64,000 nucleotides of DNA, from assembly GCF_003991905.1 (NCBI RefSeq), contig NZ_RSCL01000021.1, positions 46,638-110,637 of the forward strand. Direction: 5' to 3'. A program made the position numbers and the translations under genes. The notes under the pieces were generated by a model, which was not told the DNA's origin, did not search any database, and saw nothing but the letters and a program-made list of their open reading frames with translations. The DNA comes from Dulcicalothrix desertica PCC 7102 (GTDB lineage Bacteria > Cyanobacteriota > Cyanobacteriia > Cyanobacteriales > Nostocaceae). Every line of letters starts with the position of its first letter. Within the stretch, counting starts at the first letter, position 1. Shown piece after piece: positions 27,827 through 35,022 of the stretch.

Positions 27827-28564
27827 ATGGTCAGAGAAATTAAGTTAAATTTCAGTGCTTACCAGAGAAAAGTTAGCATGAATGAAGCAAACATGCAAAA
27901 AATTCGGAATGATTTTGATAGCATTGCTCTACATGACCAAGAGGGATGGGATCACAACAATCATTATCACCACTTTTTGCTCAAACAGTTGCCATCCCAA
28001 TGTAAAACAGTGCTTGACATTGGCTGCGGAACAGGTGAATTTTCACGTATGGTTGCTAAACGCTGTGAAATGGTTGTTGCCATCGACCTGTCTGCTAATA
28101 TGATTGAAGTTGCCAAGCAGCGTTCAGAAAAGTTTTCAAATATTAATTTTCAAGTTGTTGACGTTTTACAGTGGGAGACGCCAATTGAGCAATTTGACGT
28201 AATTGTTTCTATTGCTACACTTCATCATTTGCCTGTTGAGAACTTGTTACTTACTTTAAAGGCAGCTTTAAAACCTGGCGGAAAGTTATTGATATTAGAT
28301 TTGCTCGAATATGAGAGTTTGTTGGATAAATTAAGTGATTTTGTTGCTGTTCCTTTAAATTGGCTATTTCAGACAATCAAAAATAGACATATTCAATTAT
28401 CACCTGAAGCAGCAGCAGCGATGAAAGAGCATCTTCGTACAGATAACTACCTAACTTGGAAGCAAGCACAACAAATTTACACAAGTTTGTTGAGGAGAGC
28501 AAAAGTCAGAAAGCATTTATTCTGGCGTTATTCAGTGGTCTGGCAAAAGCCAGAGGTATTATAA
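27827..28564 (+). CDS. Class I SAM-dependent methyltransferase
   Basis: 245 residues. Motif I is VLDIGCGTGEFSRM (SAM glycine loop), followed by AIDLSANMIEVA with the acidic residue that binds the SAM ribose, then the VVDVLQWETP strand and IVSIATLHHLPV. The small-molecule methyltransferase pattern (Methyltransf_11/25) is clear; the substrate is unknown. The start at 27827 follows an AGGGGAA; a second ATG 17 codons on begins closer to the fold (MNEANMQ). The DUF1643 gene ends 22 bases earlier, so the two may be co-transcribed. Confidence 0.85.
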   Translation: MVREIKLNFSAYQRKVSMNEANMQKIRNDFDSIALHDQEGWDHNNHYHHFLLKQLPSQCKTVLDIGCGTGEFSRMVAKRCEMVVAIDLSANMIEVAKQRSEKFSNINFQVVDVLQWETPIEQFDVIVSIATLHHLPVENLLLTLKAALKPGGKLLILDLLEYESLLDKLSDFVAVPLNWLFQTIKNRHIQLSPEAAAAMKEHLRTDNYLTWKQAQQIYTSLLRRAKVRKHLFWRYSVVWQKPEVL

Positions 28565-28639
28565 AAATCTGTGGTAATAATATTTGCCATCAATCTAAAA
28601 ATTTTTACTACAGTCTCGCGATTAATAACACGCCTATTA

Positions 28640-28870
28640 TCATATTTTACTTACCTCAGCCGTTCTCAATTTTTGGAATTCCCAATACTTGTCTCGCTCT
28701 TCAGGTAGCGGGTCACTTACTTGGAATAACTCTGTGTTAATACGAGTAAATAGATTTTGATGAATATGATGCTCTACAACGCTTTCTTGCCCTGGTTTAA
28801 TATTAGATACATTAAGGTAAAGTCCACTTTCCCAAATTCTGCCTGACTCTGTAGGATTTGTTGTTTTCAT
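28640..28870 (-). CDS. Small protein of unknown function
   Basis: 76 residues from the ATG at 28870 (a TTG lies four codons upstream). It has WESGLYLNVSNIKPGQESVV followed by a helix-rich C-terminus (DPLPEERDKYWEFQKLRTAEV). The polar composition looks like a real protein rather than a shadow of the methyltransferase gene, with which it is convergent. No family recognised; could also be a fragment of a longer lost gene. Confidence 0.4.
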   Translation of the reverse strand: MKTTNPTESGRIWESGLYLNVSNIKPGQESVVEHHIHQNLFTRINTELFQVSDPLPEERDKYWEFQKLRTAEVSKI

Positions 28871-29155
28871 CCCAATAGTCAAATGTGGTAGGGTAATATT
28901 TGAGTTATTTTTAAAGGCAAATAAAAAGATAAATGAGTTTTATTAACATGTAGCAGTTATTGAATGCGATGGGAGGGAGAGTTATAAAAATATAATGATT
29001 CCTCCTCTGTGCCCTAATTTTCCCAACCCAACAGACAAAACGAATAAGAGTATTATTTAATACACATATATGTATTTGGTGGGTTACTGATAATGTTCAA
29101 TAAAAATGCTAATATATCGATAGGTAAAAATCGATTTAAATGAATAATTCTATTT

Positions 29156-29431
29156 ATGCAATATTCAATCGAACAAATTTCCCTCAACTTAAACAAAATT
29201 ATTCAGGAAGCCGAACAAGGCGAACCAATCCAAATTACTCAGCAGGGCAAACAGATTGCTGTTATACTTTCTCATGCAGAATATGAAAAATTACTTAACA
29301 AAACACCAAACTTTTGGGAATCTGTAGAAAGATTTAGACAGGAGTATGATATAGAAGCAGCAGATATAAATCCAGATGAGCTTTTTGCTAATGTAAGAGA
29401 TAAATCATCTGGGCGTGAGGTAATATTTTAA
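29156..29431 (+). CDS. Phd/YefM-type antitoxin
   Basis: 91 residues. The N-terminus follows the Phd/YefM pattern: SIEQISLNLNKIIQEAEQGE, PIQITQQGKQIAVILSHAEYE, then an acidic helical C-terminus (ESVERFRQEYDIEAADINPDE) that would wrap a toxin. A PIN-domain toxin gene starts five bases after it, so the pair is a classical VapBC-like operon with autoregulation through the N-terminal DNA-binding domain. The upstream sequence is duplicated at 30481-30560 together with a broken copy of the antitoxin. Confidence 0.88.
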   Translation: MQYSIEQISLNLNKIIQEAEQGEPIQITQQGKQIAVILSHAEYEKLLNKTPNFWESVERFRQEYDIEAADINPDELFANVRDKSSGREVIF

Positions 29432-29435
29432 TTTT

Positions 29436-29858
29436 ATGCGCTTTCTTTTAGATACTAATATTTTCTCAGAGCCGTTACGCCCCCGCCCAAATCCAAACGT
29501 AGTCAGGATGCTACTGCAATATTCAGGCGAAATAGCTACTGCAACTGTAGTGTTTCATGAGCTTCTATTTGGCTGTTACCGTTTACCAGTAGGGTCTAAA
29601 AAGCGCCCGATTATTGAAGCATATTTATATGCAGAAGTGAAACAGAAAATACCTCTCCTTCCCTATGATACCGCAGCTGCCGAGTGGTTTGCTGTGGAAC
29701 GAGCAAGACTGACAACAATTGGTAAAACTTTAGCATATGCTGATGGACAAATTGCTGTAATAGCTTAAGTAAATAACCTAATTTTAGTTACAAATAACGT
29801 TGCTGACTATTCTGATTTTGAAAACCTAAAAATAGAAAACTGGTTGGTAATGAATTGA
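29436..29858 (+). pseudogene. PIN-domain (VapC) toxin with premature stop
   Basis: The frame opens MRFLLDTNIFSEPLR with the first catalytic Asp, shows HELLFG with the conserved Glu, and AYADGQIAVIA with a further Asp. It then hits TAA at 29766-29768. The same frame goes on without interruption to 29858, reading VNNLILVTNNVADYSDFENL and IENWL, which is exactly the missing C-terminal PIN part with its last acidic residue. A single base change (AAA or AAG to TAA) explains it. The truncated protein of 110 residues lacks part of the active site, so the toxin is probably inactive. Confidence 0.85.
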
Positions 29859-29898
29859 GTAGAGCTTTTGGTACAACAAAAAAATAAATACTCACTGC

Positions 29899-30120
29899 TC
29901 AATGCCAAGGTTGTTGCGTCCAAACACCAGCCCAATCACCCCAATGTGTTTGTCCTATATAATATACATAGTAGTCAAAAAGTCTATTTTCTGTAATGTT
30001 AATCAAGTTTTGCTGTAATACTTGAGACAGTCTTTGAGTTCTTTCTAATATTCTATAATCACAATTTTGCTTTTCAAATCCATCAAAAATAGTATTACAT
30101 AAATTGTCATTATAATACTT
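29899..30120 (-). pseudogene. Degenerate gene fragment ending GDWAGVWTQQPWH
   Basis: A 73-codon open frame without a start codon, beginning just after an in-frame stop. It reads KYYNDNLCNTIFDGFEK to FDYYVYYIGQTHWGDWAGVW and has regular amphipathic and aromatic spacing, so it was once a gene. A short copy of its last residues lies at about 26137-26163. No family recognised. Confidence 0.5.
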
Positions 30121-30202
30121 TTACCAAAATTACTTTTTCAAATACTTCACTATTCTCTCAAAACCGAATAGACTGGCGCGAACGGATGGTGTAGTGAAAT
30201 AA

Positions 30203-30225
30203 TTTGACAACGACTCGTTGTCAAA
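30203..30225. repeat. Perfect 23-base palindrome
   Basis: TTTGACAACGA-C-TCGTTGTCAAA: 11-base perfect arms around one base. It lies in the decayed region between the two antitoxin copies. It is not followed by a T-run, so a terminator is unlikely; it could be a binding site or the end of a lost element. Confidence 0.6.
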
Positions 30226-30335
30226 ATTTAGCGAGTAAAGGATTTGATAACCAATGGTTAACAAATTAACCTCGTGGGCTGCTATAGTGGTGGGGATACT
30301 TGAAAAATTGCATATGTATAGTATAGAAATCCCTA

Positions 30336-30470
30336 AAGCTCGAATTTCACCCTTTAGACCGTGGTAAAGTCAGCATTGCCCCAGACTTTGATGCTCCCCT
30401 ACCGGATGATGTTTTAAATAGTTTTTTCAACCCAGCAGACGAAGACGAAGAAGGGTATTACTTTATACTC
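30336..30470 (+). pseudogene. Remnant of a DUF2281/VapB-like antitoxin
   Basis: The plus frame reads KVSIAPDFDAPLPDDVLNSF then FNPADEDEE, the typical C-terminus of the small DUF2281/VapB-like antitoxins of cyanobacteria that wraps a PIN toxin. The N-terminal part (YSIEIPKARI) is in another frame, and no toxin follows. It borders the duplicated antitoxin segment at 30481. Confidence 0.55.
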
Positions 30471-30560
30471 ATGCATTTATTGGATGGATTACTGATAATA
30501 TCTAATAAGATTGCTAATATATCGATAGGTAAAAATCGATTTAAGTAAATAATTTTATTT

Positions 30561-30836
30561 ATGCAATATTAAATCGAACAAATTCCCCCTAATTTAGACA
30601 AAATTATTCAGGAAGCTGAACAAGGCGAAACAATCCAAATTACTCAGCAGGGCAAACAGACAGCTGTTATACTTTCTCATGCAGAATATGAAAAATTACT
30701 TAAGAAAACACCAAACTTTTGGGAATCTGTAGAAAGGTTTAGACAGGAGTATGATATAGAAGCAGCAGATATAAATCCAGATGAAATTTTTGCTTCGGGA
30801 AGAGATAAATCATCTGAGCGGAAAGTAATATTTTAA
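30561..30836 (+). pseudogene. Duplicated Phd-type antitoxin with stop at codon 4
   Basis: A diverged copy of the antitoxin at 29156-29431: same ATG context, same body (KIIQEAEQGE, ITQQGKQTAVILSHAEYEKLL, ESVERFRQEYDIEAADINPDE). Codon 4 is TAA instead of the Ser codon TCA, so the frame is closed. The toxin gene is absent. The 80 bases upstream are also copied, so about 360 bp was duplicated. Confidence 0.85.
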
Positions 30837-31109
30837 TTTTATATCTCATAATTATGATTCATACAATCTTTAAAATAACTATATAACTAGCTGTACATTG
30901 CTTATAAAATAATGAATTATATCTAACTAAGTAGCGATGTATATTATATTTTTTAACGTAAATTATAAAAAAAATGTTACTGCTTCTTCAGAATTTACAA
31001 TTACCTGTAGTGACTCGGTTGGGATATTCGTAACCAATTTTTATGTAGTTTATACGTACTCATTAAGCCCAGACTTTGTAAAAAGCTTAAAGCAATTCTT
31101 GTACAATAG

Positions 31110-31316
31110 GTGATGCCTCTGCAAATGAATGGATTTATAAAGAATTCCATTAGCAAACTTTACATATTGTTGCTTAGTGTTACGATACTTAACGCTGAAT
31201 TCACTGCTAATCACACTTACTATGTAAGCAGGTCAAAACAAGAGGAGGTAATTATTTGTGGAATAATTACCCTTACTGCTCTTATACTTCTTATCGCCAA
31301 AACAACGTCACCTTGA
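31110..31316 (+). CDS. Possible small membrane protein
   Basis: 68 residues with two hydrophobic stretches (LYILLLSVTILNAEF and IICGIITLTALILLIA). It is followed closely by a strong structured terminator, which supports a transcript, but the region is otherwise decayed and no relatives are recognised. Low confidence. Confidence 0.3.
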   Translation: MMPLQMNGFIKNSISKLYILLLSVTILNAEFTANHTYYVSRSKQEEVIICGIITLTALILLIAKTTSP

Positions 31317-31327
31317 ATTATTAGGGT

Positions 31328-31404
31328 AAGAGCGTGGTCAAGTAAGCATTCCCCTAAAACTTTAATGCTTCTCTAGTAACTATGTCTTACGACCGCGCTT
31401 TTTT
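31328..31404 (+). terminator. Long structured terminator with alternative pairings
   Basis: AAGAGCGTGGTC (31328-31339) pairs with GACCGCGCTTTT (31391-31402, one or two G-U pairs). The stem extends with GTAAG 31342-31346 to CTTAC 31386-31390, and T-rich sequence follows. Inside, AAGCATT 31344-31350 can instead pair with AATGCTT 31364-31370. The two pairings exclude each other, as in attenuators. Confidence 0.6.
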
Positions 31405-31583
31405 AAACTTGAGGTGGGTATTGCTAGACATTGCATGGTATGCAGTATACTAATGGCAATGTCAGAAAGCTTAAAAACTCTTTTCTGACTTTTAGGTAAT
31501 TTGTATAGAAGGTAATATGGAGCAAAAAGCAGAAAATATTTAGTCGGTGTTAATAACGGTAAATCAAGCTAGGAGAAAAATCT

Positions 31584-32858
31584 ATGCGAGTAAGGCAAGA
31601 AACTTTTGATACATATTGGAAATTTGCTGCCATGCGTCAGGAAGTATTTTTCAATAAAATTAACAATCCACTTCCCCCCTGGACTAATAATCGTATTCTT
31701 AATACTTACAAGTTTTGCAATGCTTATCGAGCAAGCGACCGCGTTTCTCAGTATCTTATTAAAAATGTAATTTATGACCCAAATAGGAGTAATAATGAAG
31801 AAGAAGTCATCTTTAGAATTTTACTATTTAAAATTTTTAATAAAATCGAAACTTGGAAATATTTAGAAGAGAAAGTAGGAGACTATATTGTATTATCTAA
31901 TTTTAACTTTAATACCTATTCTTCTATTTTAGAAGAAGCAATGAATTCAGGACATGCCATTTATACTAGTGCGTATATGTCTTGTGCCAGTAAAGAGTTT
32001 GGTTATGATAAAAAGCATCAAAATCATCTCAAATTAATTGAAAAAATGGTTTTTGAAGATAAACTAATTAATCGCATAGTTAAAGCTAAAAATCTTGAAG
32101 AAGTTTTTAATATTATTCAAGAATATCCACTACTTGGTAAGTTTATGGCTTACCAATTAGCAATAGACATTAACTATAGTGAAATTATTAATTTTGATGA
32201 AAACAGCTTTACCATAGCAGGTCCAGGTGCTGAACGCGGTATCAACAAGTGCTTCATTAATACTGGTGGTAAAAATTACAGCGATATCATTCTTTGGATG
32301 ACTGAAAATCAAGATAAAGAATTTCAACGTTTAGGTTTAAATTTTCAATCTCTCTGGGGTCGTCCTCTGCAAGCTATAGATTGTCAAAATCTTTTTTGTG
32401 AAACTGATAAATATTGCAGAGAGGCATTTCCTGAATTAAAAAGTAATCGTAAAAAAATAAAATCAAAATTTACTTCAAATTTTCAAGCAATTGATTATTT
32501 TTACCCACCAAAATGGCATATAAATCATAAAGTTCAACAAACGTTAGCGAAAAGATTGCAAAATCTAGATAATTATAAACTAGAAATTATTGAATTAGAA
32601 AATATTCAAACACAAAGAGAAATTACGAAACTTGAAGCATCAAATACTAAAAATTATCAGCAGCTATTTTTGGAAGACACGATAATTGATAGTTTACTAA
32701 GCAACATAGAAAAGAATAGCTCTCAATTTTTAGAAAATATGCCAATAGCAAAGAATAAGCAAGAGGCGCATAAAAAAAGTGCAAATAATAAGAGCAAAAA
32801 GCAAAAAAATTTACAGAATATGGAGGTCGAGAGTTCTCAACAACTATGTCTATTCTAG
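31584..32858 (+). CDS. Stand-alone 5-hmdU DNA kinase helical-domain protein (HMUDK_hel)
   Basis: 424 residues. Strong family hallmarks: TYWKFAAMRQEVFF at the start, PPWTNNRILNTYKFCNAYRAS then DRVSQYLI, GPGAERGINKCF near residue 210, and a final conserved IDCQNLFCETDKY. This is the helical domain that accompanies 5-hydroxymethyl-dU DNA kinases and is grouped with alpha-glutamyl/putrescinyl-thymine pyrophosphorylases in thymine hypermodification of phage DNA. No kinase domain is fused here. The C-terminal 80 residues are charged and disordered and end QQLCLF, which matches the QLxLF sliding-clamp-binding motif. DUF1643 and MazG-like genes follow. Confidence 0.82.
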   Translation: MRVRQETFDTYWKFAAMRQEVFFNKINNPLPPWTNNRILNTYKFCNAYRASDRVSQYLIKNVIYDPNRSNNEEEVIFRILLFKIFNKIETWKYLEEKVGDYIVLSNFNFNTYSSILEEAMNSGHAIYTSAYMSCASKEFGYDKKHQNHLKLIEKMVFEDKLINRIVKAKNLEEVFNIIQEYPLLGKFMAYQLAIDINYSEIINFDENSFTIAGPGAERGINKCFINTGGKNYSDIILWMTENQDKEFQRLGLNFQSLWGRPLQAIDCQNLFCETDKYCREAFPELKSNRKKIKSKFTSNFQAIDYFYPPKWHINHKVQQTLAKRLQNLDNYKLEIIELENIQTQREITKLEASNTKNYQQLFLEDTIIDSLLSNIEKNSSQFLENMPIAKNKQEAHKKSANNKSKKQKNLQNMEVESSQQLCLF

Positions 32859-32924
32859 GTCAAATAATATGTGTATCTAGAGCTTGACAAAATTTGGTAT
32901 GATGTGTATGCAAGTATAATAATT

Positions 32925-33389
32925 ATGAGAAAATCTGCACGAATTGTAGGGGATTATCGTTACTTACTCAGTCGTAAATGGGACGCAAGTAAACCGAAAA
33001 TTACCTTTGTAATGCTTAACCCAAGTACCGCAGATGCTAAACAAGATGACCGTACACTCCGTAAATGCATTCATTTTGCTAAATCTTTGGGTTATGGTTC
33101 TCTTCAAGTAGTTAACCTGTTCGCTTACCGCGCGACTAAACCTCGTGAGCTTCGTAAAGTTACTGACCCTGTAGGACCAAAAAATAACTTCTATATTCAA
33201 TTAGCAACAAGACGTACTTCTTTGATTATTGTAGCATGGGGTACTCATGGAGGCTTTCAAGGTCGGGATAAAGTTGTACAGAATTTAATCTCTAGCAAAC
33301 AAACTCTCTACTGTTTAGGCGTTACAAAATATGGATATCCACGTCATCCACTGTACCTTAAAAAAAATACTAAACCAATTATTTTTTAA
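32925..33389 (+). CDS. DUF1643 domain protein (copy 2)
   Basis: 154 residues from the ATG at 32925, which aligns with the TTG start of the copy at 27337; a longer frame upstream adds unrelated residues. The body repeats the copy 1 motifs IVGDYRYLLSRKWDASKPK, VMLNPSTAD, VNLFAYRAT and YPRHPLYL, with scattered substitutions (for example ANQDDPT versus AKQDDRT). It begins 66 bases after the HMUDK_hel gene and is likely co-transcribed. The pairing hints at a nucleotide or DNA-base-related role, but none is proven for DUF1643. Confidence 0.82.
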   Translation: MRKSARIVGDYRYLLSRKWDASKPKITFVMLNPSTADAKQDDRTLRKCIHFAKSLGYGSLQVVNLFAYRATKPRELRKVTDPVGPKNNFYIQLATRRTSLIIVAWGTHGGFQGRDKVVQNLISSKQTLYCLGVTKYGYPRHPLYLKKNTKPIIF

Positions 33390-33862
33390 TGTTTGATTAT
33401 AAGACTAACTAGCCTTGGAAAGCTGATTACCATATATTTAACTCAATATTATACTCATAAAAATAAAATTATTCGTAGCTTGGATAGAAGAATTAAACTG
33501 AAAAAATACGTTAATTTTAAGTTACACTACTTCGTTTAAGCTCCCGTTAGCGTTTTTTATTTAGCGAGAGTAATAAATGGCGTTTAAATTGTTAATATAC
33601 AGCCAATAAACAATCGTGACAATAAGTAACCATGTCTGATTTTATGAAAATCATTTGATATACGTATTTATTTTTATATACCTGTCTAACTTTTTTTTTG
33701 TATACTAGGTAGTGAATAACCACTTATTTTTTCGTCTTCTTTTACTTATATTTTCTACATGCTCTGGAAAAGCAGCTTATCTAATAAATTTTGTCTAATA
33801 AATAAAAAAAGTTTGCTTTTTAAATTTAAACCCAGTCAAACTATCAATAACAGGATTAAATA
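33390..33862. promoter_or_regulatory. AT-rich gap upstream of the MazG-like gene
   Basis: A 473-base gap containing no convincing ORF. It is strongly AT-rich with T and A runs and presumably holds the MazG-like gene's promoter. An inverted CTCCCG/GCGAGAG-type segment near 33540-33570 is too imperfect to call a terminator. Confidence 0.4.
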
Positions 33863-34762
33863 ATGGATTTCCGCCAGTATCAAGAACAAGCACTGATAAG
33901 CGACCAAGTTCCAAAGGGTACTGAAAATTCACAAATCGTACCTCTACTTGGTTTAGTAGGTGAAGCAGGTTCACTCCTTTCGGAATACAAGAAATACTTG
34001 CGTGATAAAGACGCTCACAAAAATTTTAAATATTGTGTAGCAGAAGAATTAGGAGATTTACTTTGGTATGTTGCCAACGTAGCAAGCAAATTTGACCTAG
34101 ATTTAGAAGAAATAGCGCAAAAAAATCTAGAGAAGTGTCATGACCGTTGGGGATGGAAAAAGGTAAAGACAGATGGGAAAGCTACAGGCTACAACTTTGA
34201 TAAAGAATTTGCAGAACATGAAAGATTGCCACGGCAGTTTGTAGTAGAGATTACCGAAGTTAGCCAAGATAACTCTATAAAGATGAAGGCATTCATCGAT
34301 GGAGAACAGATTGGCAATGATCTTACTGATAACTCTTACTCAAACGATGGCTATCGTTTTCACGATGTTTTCCATCTTTCATATGCGGCAGTTTTGGGTT
34401 GGTCGCCGGTCATTCGCAGTAACCTAAAATGTAATGAATTAAAACGTAAACGCAAAAGTAACCCTAGTATTGACGAAGTAGAAGATGGCGGTAGAGCAAT
34501 AGCAATTGAGGAAGGTATATCAGCACTTGTGTTTAGCTATGCTAAAGACCACGATTTTTTAGCAGGAGTTTCAGAAATAGACTACCAACTATTGAGGACT
34601 ATCAAAAGCATGACCTCACATTTGGAAGTTTCTTTATGTTCTTTAGGTGATTGGGAAAAGGCAATTCTCATGGGTTATGAAGTCTGGCGACAAGTAGAGA
34701 AAAATCAGGGAGGAAAAGTTATTGTTGATATTGATGAAAGTTCTATAAGTTATCAGCCATAA
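33863..34762 (+). CDS. MazG-like nucleotide pyrophosphohydrolase with second helical module
   Basis: 299 residues. Residues about 1-100 are a MazG-type all-alpha NTP pyrophosphohydrolase: LLGLVGEAGSLLSEYKKYL carries the first acidic cluster, and AEELGDLLWYVANVA carries the second, with the DRWGW end. Acidic residues coordinate the metal that positions the pyrophosphate. The remaining 180 residues (from FVVEITEV) hold a second region with RFHDVFHLSYAAVLGW and DGGRAIAIEEGISALVF, which reads like another helical MazG-like module. MazG enzymes remove modified or stress-linked nucleotides; here it follows DUF1643 and HMUDK_hel. Confidence 0.75.
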   Translation: MDFRQYQEQALISDQVPKGTENSQIVPLLGLVGEAGSLLSEYKKYLRDKDAHKNFKYCVAEELGDLLWYVANVASKFDLDLEEIAQKNLEKCHDRWGWKKVKTDGKATGYNFDKEFAEHERLPRQFVVEITEVSQDNSIKMKAFIDGEQIGNDLTDNSYSNDGYRFHDVFHLSYAAVLGWSPVIRSNLKCNELKRKRKSNPSIDEVEDGGRAIAIEEGISALVFSYAKDHDFLAGVSEIDYQLLRTIKSMTSHLEVSLCSLGDWEKAILMGYEVWRQVEKNQGGKVIVDIDESSISYQP

Positions 34763-34789
34763 TAACAGCGAGCTATCAGTAATTATAAT

Positions 34790-34919
34790 AGGATGTTTTA
34801 AAAGTTTCTTTAAATGTTATTAGTCCCGTAGTCCAGCATCTCAGTATTTAATCACACCTTAGATTCTTCGCTGCGCTCAGAATGACAATTTATACTTTAC
34901 TCGACTTTTAAAACATCCT
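34790..34919. mobile_element. MITE with 16-bp terminal inverted repeats
   Basis: AGGATGTTTTAAAAGT (34790-34805) and its exact complement ACTTTTAAAACATCCT (34904-34919) bracket 98 bases that encode nothing. The interior has a GATTCTTCGCTGCGCTCAGA segment, common in filamentous cyanobacterial repeats. The short length and perfect ends define a non-autonomous element mobilised by a transposase elsewhere. Confidence 0.8.
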
Positions 34920-34927
34920 CTAAGTTT

Positions 34928-34986
34928 TGTGGGATGGGCATCCTTGCCCGTCCTATATGAGCAGGCAAGGATGCCCACTCCACAAG
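34928..34986. repeat. GGGCATCC/GGATGCCC inverted repeat element
   Basis: TTGTGGGATGGGCATCCTTGCCCGT opposes GCAGGCAAGGATGCCCACTC and CACAAG; it forms a hairpin next to the MITE, upstream of the exporter's 3' end. Confidence 0.7.
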
Positions 34987-35022
34987 ATGCCCTACTTTAC
35001 TTAGTTAAATAATTTATTAGTC

